Origin: an uncultured Lachnospiraceae bacterium | GTDB lineage: Bacteria > Bacillota_A > Clostridia > Lachnospirales > Lachnospiraceae | Assembly: GCA_902787595.1 (NCBI GenBank) | Contig: CADAHD010000037.1 | Coordinates: forward strand, 1 to 14,024 | Direction of reading: 5' to 3' | Length of the DNA stretch: 14,024 nucleotides | In this document: piece by piece, positions 1 to 7,084 of the stretch | How the letters are laid out: each line of letters opens with the position of its first letter | Position numbering within the stretch: position 1 is the first letter of the stretch | Translations under genes and position numbers: made by a program | The notes under the pieces: generated by a model | Database searches by the model: none | Seen by the model: only the letters and a program-made list of their open reading frames with translations | Told to the model about the DNA's origin: nothing

Positions 1-37
1 TTTCTTCAAGATAGATCTTGTAAGGGATATTGCTCAT
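1..37 (-). CDS. TrpB-like PLP-dependent enzyme (tryptophan synthase beta, TrpB2 type), N-terminal 12 codons
   Basis: Reading the minus strand from the ATG at 37-35 gives MSNIPYKIYLEE before the window edge. This resembles the conserved opening of TrpB2-type (TrpB-like) proteins, which begin close to 'IPYK-YL-E-EMP'. That family uses pyridoxal phosphate to join indole and serine into tryptophan. A strong Shine-Dalgarno site, GGAGG in minus-strand reading at 48-44, lies 6 nt before the ATG and fixes the start. A sigma-A-type promoter sits just upstream at 104-76, so the leader is only about 30 nt, leaving no room for a T-box or trp attenuator. The assignment rests on 12 residues only. It is a recognition from memory of the family N-terminus and could be wrong. 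Confidence 0.6.
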   Translation of the reverse strand, partial: MSNIPYKIYLEE

Positions 38-75
38 ACTTTACCTCCATTTGGTTAATTGTTTACAACGCTGAT

Positions 76-104
76 ATTATAAGGCAAAATATGTATAAAC
101 GCAA
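76..104 (-). promoter_or_regulatory. Sigma-A promoter for the minus-strand TrpB-like gene
   Basis: On the minus strand there is a -35 TTGCGT (104-99), a 17-nt spacer and a perfect -10 TATAAT (81-76). The expected transcription start is near 69, which gives a leader of about 30 nt to the ATG at 37. It is divergent from the rimP promoter. No experiment supports it, but the match and the spacing are good. Confidence 0.65.
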
Positions 105-200
105 GGTTTCATATATAATCCGGAAAAGACGCAGCGGATAAAAAGCAAGGCACCAAAGCAGAGTCTGAAGGCGGAAGTACGCGGTATACATAAAAAATCC

Positions 201-229
201 TTGCATTTTAAGAATAATGGTGGTAAACT
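201..229 (+). promoter_or_regulatory. Sigma-A promoter for the rimP-nusA-infB operon
   Basis: TTGCAT (201-206), a 17-nt spacer and TAAACT (224-229) form a plausible sigma-A promoter, with an A-rich stretch (taaaaaa, 191-197) just upstream of the -35. The transcript would begin near 236, giving a leader of about 59 nt that is largely taken up by the hairpin at 247-273. The rest of the gene-free region 38-294 holds the divergent TrpB-like promoter and nothing else I can recognise. Confidence 0.6.
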
Positions 230-246
230 CTGTTATGTTGCTATTG

Positions 247-273
247 TAAGAGTAGGTCGTGTGCCTGCTCTTA
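247..273 (+). promoter_or_regulatory. Leader hairpin upstream of rimP
   Basis: TAAGAGTAGG (247-256) pairs with CCTGCTCTTA (264-273) over 10 bp with a single G-U pair and a 7-nt loop. It is not followed by a T-run, so it is not a terminator. It fills most of the predicted 5' leader and ends about 10 nt before the rimP Shine-Dalgarno sequence. It could stabilise the 5' end, serve as a processing site, or bind a product of the operon; the sequence does not say which. Confidence 0.5.
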
Positions 274-294
274 TGTATTTAAGGGGGCATTTTG

Positions 295-759
295 ATGGCC
301 GGCAGAAAAGATACCGAGAGCAGAGCTGAAGAGTTGTTAAAGCCCATAGCTGAGGCATTTAACGTTAGGATCTATGATGTTGAGTACGTTAAGGAAGGCA
401 GCGATATGTATCTGCGCGCCTATATCGATAAGGACGGCGGAGTCAATATACAGGACTGTGAGAATGTGAGCCGCGCGTTTTCGGATAAGCTTGATGAGGC
501 GGATATCATAAGCGATGCTTATATATTGGAAGTATCCAGCCCGGGCCTGGGCAGACAGCTCAAAAAAGACAGGCATTTTGAAAACAGCCTGGGCGAAGAG
601 GTGGAACTTAAGCTTTTTGAAGCAAAAGATGGATGCAAGGAGTTCGAAGGTGTTTTAAAAGCTTTTGACAAAGACAGCGTGACCGTGACCGTCGGCGGCG
701 AAGACATAAGTTTTGAACGCAGCGCGCTGGCAATAGTCAGGTTAAAGCTGGATATATAA
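295..759 (+). CDS. rimP: Ribosome maturation factor RimP
   Basis: RimP (DUF150/YlxS family) acts in the cytoplasm in assembly of the 30S ribosomal subunit. The 154-residue product matches the family length. It has the N-terminal alpha/beta domain ('IYDVEYVKEG...LRAYIDKDGG', then a 'DCENVSRAFSDKLD' helix), the hallmark 'LEVSSPGLGRQLK' motif near residues 78-90, and a C-terminal SH3-like beta domain. I start at ATG 295, with AAGGGGG (281-287) 7 nt upstream. An in-frame TTG at 292 directly before it is less likely. It is the first gene of the operon, as in other Firmicutes, and is followed by a 132-nt gap before nusA, the longest gap inside the operon. Confidence 0.95.
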   Translation: MAGRKDTESRAEELLKPIAEAFNVRIYDVEYVKEGSDMYLRAYIDKDGGVNIQDCENVSRAFSDKLDEADIISDAYILEVSSPGLGRQLKKDRHFENSLGEEVELKLFEAKDGCKEFEGVLKAFDKDSVTVTVGGEDISFERSALAIVRLKLDI

Positions 760-891
760 AAAGCCGGGGTTCTCCGGTAAAAAGACAGCTTATTTATTGG
801 GACAGAGATAACAACAGGTACACAAGCGGAGGCAGCTGCTTCCGTAAATATATAATCACAGCCGCAAGGACGGCATATGGAGGGTAAAGAG
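760..891 (+). other. rimP-nusA spacer with three short inverted repeats
   Basis: This 132-nt gap holds no gene. Three possible hairpins lie in it. One is at 764-777 (CCGGG with a G-U pair and a GTTC loop). The second is a near-palindrome at 827-844 (CGGAGGCAG/CTGCTTCCG, one G-U). The third is at 861-874 (GCCG-N6-CGGC), ending 4 nt before the nusA Shine-Dalgarno site. None is followed by a proper T-run. I see no convincing promoter, although 'TATAAT' occurs at 850-855 without a good -35. The region could act in mRNA processing or in control of nusA. Confidence 0.35.
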
Positions 892-2088
892 ATGAATTCG
901 GATCTGATGGACGCATTGGAGACACTGGAGCGGGAGAAAGAGATCAGTAAGGAATCGATCTTTAAGGCGATCAGTGATTCATTGGTAACGGCCTGCAAGA
1001 ATCATTTCAAATCGGCTGATAATATCAGAGTGGATATCGATGAAAAAACCTGCGCATTCCACGTGATAGCCACAAAGGAAGTGATAGAGCTTGCTGATGA
1101 TGTAATGGACCCGGCTATTGAGATAAGCTGGGACGAAGCAAAGCTTATCGATCCCGAAGTGCAGCCCGGCGGCTTTGTTGAGGTTGAGATCAATTCGAAG
1201 GAATTCGGGCGCATCGCCACCCAGAATGCAAAGAATGTGATCACCCAGAAGCTTCGTGAAGAGGAACGCAATGTTATCTACAAACAGTTCTCAGAGAAGC
1301 GTCATGATATAATCACAGGCGTTGTACAGCGCAGAGTGGGCAGAGGCTATTCCATCAATCTGGGTAAGACCGATGCTCTGCTTCCCGATCAGGAATGTGT
1401 GCCCGGAGAGCGCATCAAGCAGGGCTCACGCATAAAGGTATATGTTATCGAAGTGACCAGTACTCCCAAGGGAGCAAAGATCACTGTGTCACGTTCACAT
1501 CCCGAGCTGGTTCGCAGGCTCTTTGAAGAGGAAGTGACCGAGATAAAGGACGGCACCGTTGAGATAATGAACATCGCGCGCGAAGCGGGCAGCCGTACCA
1601 AGATGGCTGTCATGTCCCATAACCCCAATGTTGATCCCGTGGGAGCATGCGTAGGCGTTAACGGCAGCCGTGTAAACGCGATAGTAAACGAGCTCTACGG
1701 AGAGAAGATCGATATAATCAACTGGAGCGACAACCCCGGCGAGCTTATCCAGAACTCCTTATCACCCGCAAAGATCGTCAATGTATTTGCGGATCCCGAT
1801 GAGAAGAGCGCAAATGTAGTTGTTCCCGATAACCAGCTTTCGCTTGCGATCGGTAAATCCGGACAGAATGCAAGACTGGCGGCAAAACTCACCGGCTATA
1901 AGATCGATATCAAATCTGAGAGCCAGGCTGTTGATGCGGTAGGATTCCGTGTAGAGGATTACTACGATGACGGCTATGATGAGGAAGGTTACGAAGAAGG
2001 TTATGCTGAGGGCGATTACGCCGAAGGATATGCCGGAGACGGTGAATATACCGCAGAAGACGGCACATCCGGTGAAGGAGAGGAATAA
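892..2088 (+). CDS. nusA: Transcription termination/antitermination factor NusA
   Basis: NusA binds RNA polymerase and modulates pausing, intrinsic termination and antitermination. The 398-residue product shows the N-terminal polymerase-binding domain (1-130), an S1 domain (about 138-200, starting 'ITGVVQRRVGRGYSINLG'), KH1 (about 205-275, 'VGACVGVNGSRVNAI') and KH2 (about 285-345, 'IGKSGQNARLAAKLTG'). The acidic-repeat domains of proteobacterial NusA are absent. Instead there is a Tyr/Gly/Glu/Asp-rich tail from residue 356 to 398. The start is ATG 892, with GGAGGG (879-884) 7 nt upstream. An in-frame ATG at 877 overlaps that site, so it is not a credible start. The ylxR ribosome-binding site lies within the last nusA codons. 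Confidence 0.97.
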   Translation: MNSDLMDALETLEREKEISKESIFKAISDSLVTACKNHFKSADNIRVDIDEKTCAFHVIATKEVIELADDVMDPAIEISWDEAKLIDPEVQPGGFVEVEINSKEFGRIATQNAKNVITQKLREEERNVIYKQFSEKRHDIITGVVQRRVGRGYSINLGKTDALLPDQECVPGERIKQGSRIKVYVIEVTSTPKGAKITVSRSHPELVRRLFEEEVTEIKDGTVEIMNIAREAGSRTKMAVMSHNPNVDPVGACVGVNGSRVNAIVNELYGEKIDIINWSDNPGELIQNSLSPAKIVNVFADPDEKSANVVVPDNQLSLAIGKSGQNARLAAKLTGYKIDIKSESQAVDAVGFRVEDYYDDGYDEEGYEEGYAEGDYAEGYAGDGEYTAEDGTSGEGEE

Positions 2089-2092
2089 ATAA

Positions 2093-2365
2093 TTGCCTGT
2101 TAAAACAAAGCGGATACCCGAACGCAGATGCTGCGGATGCGGGCTGAATATGCCGGGTAAGGACATGATAAGGATAGTGCGCTCCCCCGAAGGCGATATA
2201 GCCATAGACGATAAGGGGAAGATGAACGGCAGGGGAGCTTATATCTGCCGGAATGCAGAGTGCATAAATAAGGCAGAAAAAAAGGACAGCATAGGCAGAT
2301 CCTTAAAAGCCGCGGTTCCGGCAGAGATTTATAAAGAGCTAAAGGAGCGTTGCGTCGGGGATTGA
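2093..2365 (+). CDS. ylxR: YlxR family RNA-binding protein (RnpM)
   Basis: This 90-residue basic protein carries the YlxR (DUF448) signature: 'RRCCGCGLNMPGKDMIRIVR' near the N-terminus, then 'GRGAYICRNAECINKA'. Family structures show a positively charged RNA-binding surface. The B. subtilis homologue has been reported to bind RNase P RNA (named RnpM) and to affect transcription of many genes. The likely start is TTG 2093, with GGAGAGG (2077-2083) about 9 nt upstream inside the nusA tail; no ATG fits the family N-terminus. It begins 4 nt after the nusA stop and overlaps the next gene by 4 nt (TTGA). Conserved Cys pairs are present; metal binding is not established. Confidence 0.9.
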   Translation: MPVKTKRIPERRCCGCGLNMPGKDMIRIVRSPEGDIAIDDKGKMNGRGAYICRNAECINKAEKKDSIGRSLKAAVPAEIYKELKERCVGD

Positions 2366-2706
2366 ATCAGGATAAAGTATTATCCCTTTTGGGACTGGCC
2401 CAGAGGGCAGGAAAGATAAAAAGCGGTAATTTTACCGTTGAAGGAAGCGTAAAGGGAGGAAAAGCGTGGCTGGTGCTTATTGCCGCGGATACTTCCGCAG
2501 CTTCGAAGAAGAGTATAAGGGATATGTGCAGTTACTATGAGGTTGAGTGCATGGAATATTCCGTTAAGGAAGACCTGGGACATGCTCTGGGTAAGGAATT
2601 CCGGAGTGTGATAGCGGTAGAGGACGAAGGTTTTGCCGGAAAGTTAAAGACTCTCCTTAAGGGAGATGTAAAGGGAGGTAGTGCGAAGAATGGCAAGGAT
2701 CAGTAA
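2362..2706 (+). CDS. ylxQ: L7Ae/L30e-like RNA-binding protein YlxQ
   Basis: The product is a small alpha/beta protein of the L7Ae/L30e/S12e/Gadd45 fold, which binds kink-turn-type RNA. Recognisable parts are the opening '[19 protein letters not shown]', the core '[17 protein letters not shown]' and the '[15 protein letters not shown]' segment. I choose TTG 2362, which overlaps the ylxR stop as TTGA and puts the conserved '[12 protein letters not shown]' at the N-terminus (114 residues). The alternative TTG at 2350 adds 4 residues but lies only 2 nt from the AAAGGAG at 2341-2347, too close for efficient initiation. The gene overlaps infB by 17 nt. Its place between ylxR and infB is the standard Firmicute order. 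The exact cellular RNA target is unknown. Confidence 0.88.
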   Translation: MNQDKVLSLLGLAQRAGKIKSGNFTVEGSVKGGKAWLVLIAADTSAASKKSIRDMCSYYEVECMEYSVKEDLGHALGKEFRSVIAVEDEGFAGKLKTLLKGDVKGGSAKNGKDQ

Positions 2707-5700
2707 TTTTTCAAAGGAATTTACGGGAGCGGACGGCAGTTCGCCCAAGAACAATCTGATCATAGAGCTTCTGGAGAAGCATGGAGCGGAAGGAAAGACC
2801 GCATCCAGTACTTTTCCCGGAGAGCTGGAAGGGGCTATAGTTGCAGAGCTTAAGGCCCTGGGTTTCGTACGTTCCGGCAGCGCAGCAGATAAAGAGCCTA
2901 CTCCCGATACCAAAGCACAGAAGAACGAAGAGCGCAAAGCAGAGCCTGTTTCTGAGAAAAAGGAAATGGCGCCCGAAAAAAAGGAGCCGCTTCCCGAAAA
3001 GAAGGAGCAGAATCCTGCTGCTGCAAAAAACGCAGATTCGGCAGACAGACAGCAAAAGAATGCAGCTCCCGCAAGACCCGAAGGCGACAGACGCATGCCT
3101 CAAAGGAGCGGTGATCCTCATAACGGACAGCCTAAGAAGAAAAAGATAATAATCGTGGGCGGTAATGCCCCGCAGCAGAGCCGTCCCAATCAGGGCAACG
3201 GCAATAATAACAGAGGCGCTTATCCGGCGCAGGGCGGTAATTTTAACAGAGGGCCTATCAGACCGCGTGAAAATATGATAGACCGCGCCGGGGCCATTTC
3301 CAATAAGAGGATGGAAGAAGAGCGCGTAAGAGAAGCACAGGAGCAGAAACGCCTTGAAGCAGAGGCAGCCCAGCGCAGAATGCAGGAAGAAAAAGCCAAA
3401 GAGGCGGCTGCAGCTGCAGCGGCTCCCGCATCAAATCCCGCAGGCAATAATACGGAAAACAGAAGACCCGCGCCTGCAGAGAATAACAGACCCGCCGATA
3501 ACAGGAATTTTCAGGGGCAGGGACAGAGACCTGCGCCTTCGGGTGACAGACCTTACAGAAACGACAGACCCGCGCCTTCAGGTGACAGACCTTACAGAAA
3601 TGACAGGCCTGCACAGGGCGAGCGCTTCCAGGGTGGCAGACCCGGTCAGGGAGGCCAGGGCGGCAGACCTTTCCAGGGCGGTCAGGGCGGAAGACCCGGC
3701 CAGGGTGGCCAGGGTGGCAGACCTTTCCAGGGCGGTCAGGGCGGCAGACCCGGTCAGGGTGGAAGAGGAGGCTTTACAGCGCCTGCTCCCGCTCCGGAGA
3801 CCAAGAATGATAACAGAAGAGGACGTCACAGCGATAAAGACCGTGACCGCGAGCAGAAGAAGAACAGCTCGATCTATGAAGATAATCTGGGCAAGGGCAG
3901 GAATAACCGCGCAGGTTCTTTCCAGAAGCCTGTAGCCAAGAAACAGGAAGTGCAGGAAGACGATATCAAGGTTATCACCCTTCCCGATTCCATAACCGTA
4001 AAAGAGCTGGCAGAGAAAATGCGCATACAGCCTTCGGAGATCGTCAAGAAACTCTTTATGCAGGGTGAGATGGTGACGGTCAACCAGGAGATAAGCTTTG
4101 AGAAGGCCGAAGAGATCGCTATCGATTATGAGATCATGTGCGAGCGTGAGGAGAAGGTAGACGTTATCGCCGAACTCCTTAAGGAGGATGAAGAGGAAGA
4201 GAGCAAGCTGGTTCCCAGACCTCCCGTTATCTGCGTTATGGGTCATGTCGATCATGGTAAGACTTCGCTTCTGGATGCAATACGTAAGACGCATGTGACC
4301 GATAAGGAAGCCGGCGGCATTACACAGCACATCGGCGCATATACGGTATCCATCGACGGCAGGTCCATTACCTTCCTGGATACTCCCGGACATGAAGCAT
4401 TTACATCCATGCGTATGCGTGGCGCTAATTCAACAGATATAGCAATACTGGTAGTTGCAGCAGACGACGGCGTTATGCCCCAGACTGTGGAGGCTATCAA
4501 CCATGCAAAGGCGGCAGGCATAGAGATAATCGTTGCCGTCAACAAGATAGATAAACCCGGAGCCAATGTTGACAGGGTTAAGCAGGAGCTTACCGAATAT
4601 GAACTGGTTTCCGAAGACTGGGGCGGCAGCACTATATTTGCGCCTGTATCCGCAAAGACGGGTGAAGGCATAGATAATCTGCTGGAGATGATACTGCTTA
4701 CCGCAGATGTGCTCGAGCTTAAGGCTAATCCAAAGAGACAGGCAAGAGGTCTGGTGATCGAGGCCGAGCTGGATAAAGGTCGCGGCCCTGTTGCAACGGT
4801 ACTGGTACAGAAGGGTACGCTGCATGTCGGAGACTTTATCTCTGCAGGAGCATCCCACGGTAAAGTCCGTGCAATGGTTGATGATAAGGGCAGAAGGGTT
4901 AAGGAAGCAGGGCCTTCTACTCCGGTTGAGATCCTTGGTCTTAATGATGTGCCTAATGCAGGTGAGATATTCATCTGCCATCCTAACGATAAGGAAGCAA
5001 AGAATTTTGCAGATACCTTCATAGCACAGAACAAGGAGAAGCTGCTTGAGGATACCAAGGCGAAGATGAGCCTTGAGGATGTATTCAGCAAGATACAGGA
5101 AGGTAATCTGAAGGAACTGAACCTGATCATCAAGGCTGATGTACAGGGCAGCGTGGAAGCCGTTAAGCAGTCACTGCTCAAGCTTTCGAATGACGAAGTT
5201 GTGGTCAAGGCGATCCACGGCGGCGTTGGCGCGATCAACGAATCCGATGTTGTGCTGGCAAGCGCATCAAACGCGATAATCATAGGCTTCAATGTACGTC
5301 CCGATGCCGTTGCAAAGCAGACAGCAGAGCGTGAGGGTGTTGATGTCCGTCTGTACAAGGTTATCTATCAGGCTATTGAGGATATAGAAGCAGCCATGAA
5401 GGGCATGCTGGATCCCGTATTCGAAGAGAAGATCATCGGACATGCGGAAGTGCGTCAGATATTCAAGGCTTCGGCAGTCGGTAATATCGCAGGTTCCTTC
5501 GTGCTTGACGGTGTATTCCAGAGAGACTGCAAGATCCGCATAAGCCGTGAGGGTGAGCAGATCTATGAAGGCGCTCTTGCATCGCTCAAGAGATTCAAAG
5601 ATGATGTTAAGGAAGTCAAGGCAGGCTTTGAATGCGGTCTGGTATTTGACGGATTCGACCAGATGCAGGAACTGGATCAGGTCGAGGCATATATAATGGT

Positions 5701-5719
5701 GGAGGTTCCCAGAACATAA
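2690..5719 (+). CDS. infB: Translation initiation factor IF-2
   Basis: IF-2 is the GTPase that brings initiator fMet-tRNA to the 30S subunit and promotes 50S joining. The 1009-residue protein has a long low-complexity N-terminal region (about 60-420: Lys/Glu/Pro-rich, then a predicted charged coiled coil, then Arg/Gly/Gln-rich repeats). An IF2-N domain follows (about 426-484). The GTPase domain has G1 GHVDHGKT (518-525), G3 DTPGH (564-568), G4 NKID (618-621) and G5 SAKTG (654-658). The C-terminal beta-barrel and fMet-tRNA-binding domains end in '[12 protein letters not shown]'. The start is ATG 2690, with AAGGGAGG at 2671-2678. An in-frame GTG at 2681 is only 2 nt from that site. All GTPase motifs are intact. 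The N-terminal repeats are described separately. Confidence 0.98.
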   Translation: MARISNFSKEFTGADGSSPKNNLIIELLEKHGAEGKTASSTFPGELEGAIVAELKALGFVRSGSAADKEPTPDTKAQKNEERKAEPVSEKKEMAPEKKEPLPEKKEQNPAAAKNADSADRQQKNAAPARPEGDRRMPQRSGDPHNGQPKKKKIIIVGGNAPQQSRPNQGNGNNNRGAYPAQGGNFNRGPIRPRENMIDRAGAISNKRMEEERVREAQEQKRLEAEAAQRRMQEEKAKEAAAAAAAPASNPAGNNTENRRPAPAENNRPADNRNFQGQGQRPAPSGDRPYRNDRPAPSGDRPYRNDRPAQGERFQGGRPGQGGQGGRPFQGGQGGRPGQGGQGGRPFQGGQGGRPGQGGRGGFTAPAPAPETKNDNRRGRHSDKDRDREQKKNSSIYEDNLGKGRNNRAGSFQKPVAKKQEVQEDDIKVITLPDSITVKELAEKMRIQPSEIVKKLFMQGEMVTVNQEISFEKAEEIAIDYEIMCEREEKVDVIAELLKEDEEEESKLVPRPPVICVMGHVDHGKTSLLDAIRKTHVTDKEAGGITQHIGAYTVSIDGRSITFLDTPGHEAFTSMRMRGANSTDIAILVVAADDGVMPQTVEAINHAKAAGIEIIVAVNKIDKPGANVDRVKQELTEYELVSEDWGGSTIFAPVSAKTGEGIDNLLEMILLTADVLELKANPKRQARGLVIEAELDKGRGPVATVLVQKGTLHVGDFISAGASHGKVRAMVDDKGRRVKEAGPSTPVEILGLNDVPNAGEIFICHPNDKEAKNFADTFIAQNKEKLLEDTKAKMSLEDVFSKIQEGNLKELNLIIKADVQGSVEAVKQSLLKLSNDEVVVKAIHGGVGAINESDVVLASASNAIIIGFNVRPDAVAKQTAEREGVDVRLYKVIYQAIEDIEAAMKGMLDPVFEEKIIGHAEVRQIFKASAVGNIAGSFVLDGVFQRDCKIRISREGEQIYEGALASLKRFKDDVKEVKAGFECGLVFDGFDQMQELDQVEAYIMVEVPRT
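3530..3607 (+). repeat. Two tandem 39-bp repeats inside infB
   Basis: Two adjacent copies of a 39-bp unit encode [13 protein letters not shown] twice (IF-2 residues 281-306). The copies are nearly identical in DNA, differing at only a few positions, which points to a recent duplication. Confidence 0.85.
3626..3775 (+). repeat. Gly/Gln/Arg-rich repeat array inside infB
   Basis: The stretch encodes a run built from GQGGQGGRP and FQGGQGGRP units, best read as an 18-residue (54-bp) period repeated twice plus a partial copy (IF-2 residues about 313-362). It is RGG-like and predicted to be disordered. The DNA is repetitive enough to slip during replication and to confuse short-read assembly. Confidence 0.8.
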
Positions 5720-5720
5720 G

Positions 5721-6125
5721 ATGCGTAAGGGAAGTGTTAAAAATACAAGAATAAATTCGGAAGTGCAGAAGGTGCTTGCCGAGGCTATAAGAAGCGGGCT
5801 TAAGGATCCGAGGGTGCCGGAGTTTACATCCGTTACGGATGTTGAAGTGGCGCCGGATCTTAAAACCTGCAAGGTTTGGGTGTCCATGCTTACTGATGAT
5901 TCAGAAGGAGCTATGGAAGCCGGACTGCAGGGATTGAAGAGCGCGGAAGGATATTTAAGAAGAGAACTGGCTCATGAGCTGAATCTCAGAAATACTCCGG
6001 AACTGATCTTTCTTCCGGATAATTCCATTGAATATGGAAACAGGATGTCACAGTTGATCGACGAGGTCAGCAAGGCTGATAACGCTGCCAGGGCAGCCAG
6101 AGGAGAAGGAGATCAGGAAAACTGA
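5721..6125 (+). CDS. rbfA: 30S ribosome-binding factor RbfA
   Basis: RbfA is a single KH-type domain protein that binds immature 30S subunits near the 5' end of 16S rRNA and is needed for late maturation and cold adaptation. The 134-residue product begins 'MRKGSVKNTRINSEVQKVL' and contains 'DPRVPEFTSVTDVEVAPDL' and 'LNLRNTPELIFLPDNSIEYG', all typical of the family. The ATG lies one nucleotide after the infB stop. The nearest purine-rich site (GGAGG, 5701-5705) is 15 nt away, so translation is probably coupled to infB. The last base of its TGA is the first base of the nrnA ATG. The C-terminal 20 residues (Ala/Glu/Asp-rich) are a variable tail. Confidence 0.95.
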   Translation: MRKGSVKNTRINSEVQKVLAEAIRSGLKDPRVPEFTSVTDVEVAPDLKTCKVWVSMLTDDSEGAMEAGLQGLKSAEGYLRRELAHELNLRNTPELIFLPDNSIEYGNRMSQLIDEVSKADNAARAARGEGDQEN

Positions 6126-7084
6126 TGGCATTTGATCTTTATTCTGCGGTAAAAGATGCTAAGACTATAGGTATTACGGGACATATAAAGCCGGACGGGG
6201 ACTGCATAGGTTCCTGCCTGGCTCTTATGCAATATCTGAGGAAAAGACTGCCCGGCGTTAAGGTTGAGCTTTTTCTGGAAGAACCGGAGAAGCTTATGGA
6301 AGGCATTCCCCTTAGGGATCAGATAATCAGCGATTTCCCTGAAAGGGATGCGTTTGATGTTTTTATAGTATGTGATACCAATGCGGGCCGGACCGGAGAT
6401 TCACAAAAGTATTTCAAAGAAGCAAAGCTTACGATCAACATCGATCATCATATCAGCAATATAGACGGCACGGGGCAGCTCAATCTGGTCAGACCGGAGG
6501 CTGCTGCATGCGGACAGATAATCTACGGGCTTATTGAAAAGGAATACATGGATGATCAGATAGCCGAGCTTTTATATATGGCTATAACCCATGATACAGG
6601 CGTTTTCCATTATTCTAATACCACTCCGGAAACTTTAAGGATAGCGGCAGAGCTGTTGGAATATGATTTTGACTTTTCTGCCATGCTGGATGCGACTTTC
6701 TTTTCAAAGCCCAAGGAGACCAATATGCTTCTGGCTCATGCGCTTATCGATCAGAAGTTCTATTTTGATGAAAAGCTGATCATAGGATATACAAGTTTTA
6801 AGTGCATGCGCGAGGTGGGAGCTACGCGTGACGATACCGGCGGGATAGTTGAAAGGCTTAACCTCACCCGGGGGATCTGGTGCGCGATATATATTTACGA
6901 AAAGAAACCGGGGCAGTGGAAGGCCAGCCTTCGTTCTACCACAGACAACATGAATGTTGCAACTGTCGGTGAGGCCTTTGGCGGCGGCGGACACAAACGG
7001 GCAGCCGGATGTGAATATAACGGCACGCTGGAGGATTTTGTGGCCGGACTGGTAAAAGAAGTCGGCAGGCAGCTGGGTATGTGA
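6125..7084 (+). CDS. nrnA: Bifunctional oligoribonuclease/pAp phosphatase NrnA (DHH/DHHA1)
   Basis: NrnA degrades RNA oligonucleotides of a few residues to mononucleotides and removes the 3' phosphate from 3'-phosphoadenosine-5'-phosphate. The 319-residue product has all metal-binding motifs of the DHH superfamily: PDGDCIGS (23-30), CDTN (Asp84), DHH (107-109) and THDTG (Asp157). The C-terminal DHHA1 substrate-binding motif GGGGHKRAAG is at 286-295. The start ATG overlaps the rbfA stop by one base, with GGAGAAGGAG (6102-6111) 13 nt upstream. Placement between rbfA and truB is common in Clostridia and ties RNA recycling to translation factors. It has no visible signal peptide or membrane segment and should be cytoplasmic. 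Confidence 0.93.
   Translation: MAFDLYSAVKDAKTIGITGHIKPDGDCIGSCLALMQYLRKRLPGVKVELFLEEPEKLMEGIPLRDQIISDFPERDAFDVFIVCDTNAGRTGDSQKYFKEAKLTINIDHHISNIDGTGQLNLVRPEAAACGQIIYGLIEKEYMDDQIAELLYMAITHDTGVFHYSNTTPETLRIAAELLEYDFDFSAMLDATFFSKPKETNMLLAHALIDQKFYFDEKLIIGYTSFKCMREVGATRDDTGGIVERLNLTRGIWCAIYIYEKKPGQWKASLRSTTDNMNVATVGEAFGGGGHKRAAGCEYNGTLEDFVAGLVKEVGRQLGM

Noticed and set aside
118..139. ATCCG-N12-CGGAT inverted repeat
   Set aside because: Only 5 bp with no context; expected by chance in a region of this size.
38..200. T-box, riboswitch or attenuator for the TrpB-like gene
   Set aside because: The minus-strand promoter is at 104-76, leaving a leader of about 30 nt, too short for any known T-box or trp leader.
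877..891. ATG 877 as the nusA start
   Set aside because: The codon overlaps the GGAGGG ribosome site that serves ATG 892, and the added residues MEGKE are a translation of that site.
3354..3935. Plus-strand overlapping frame within the infB repeat region
   Set aside because: It is an alternate-frame reading of Gly/Arg-rich repeats (Arg/Leu/Ala-rich), an expected product of the biased composition and not a gene.
3578..4393. Long minus-strand open frame (271 codons) opposite infB
   Set aside because: It is antisense to the repeat region, IF2-N and GTPase domain of a clear gene, has repetitive low-complexity content mirrored from the repeats, and has no family likeness.
4252..5358. Long minus-strand open frame (368 codons) opposite the IF-2 GTPase domain
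   Set aside because: Ser/Thr/Pro-rich translation typical of an antisense shadow; no ribosome site and no recognisable domain. The sense strand is fully explained by IF-2.
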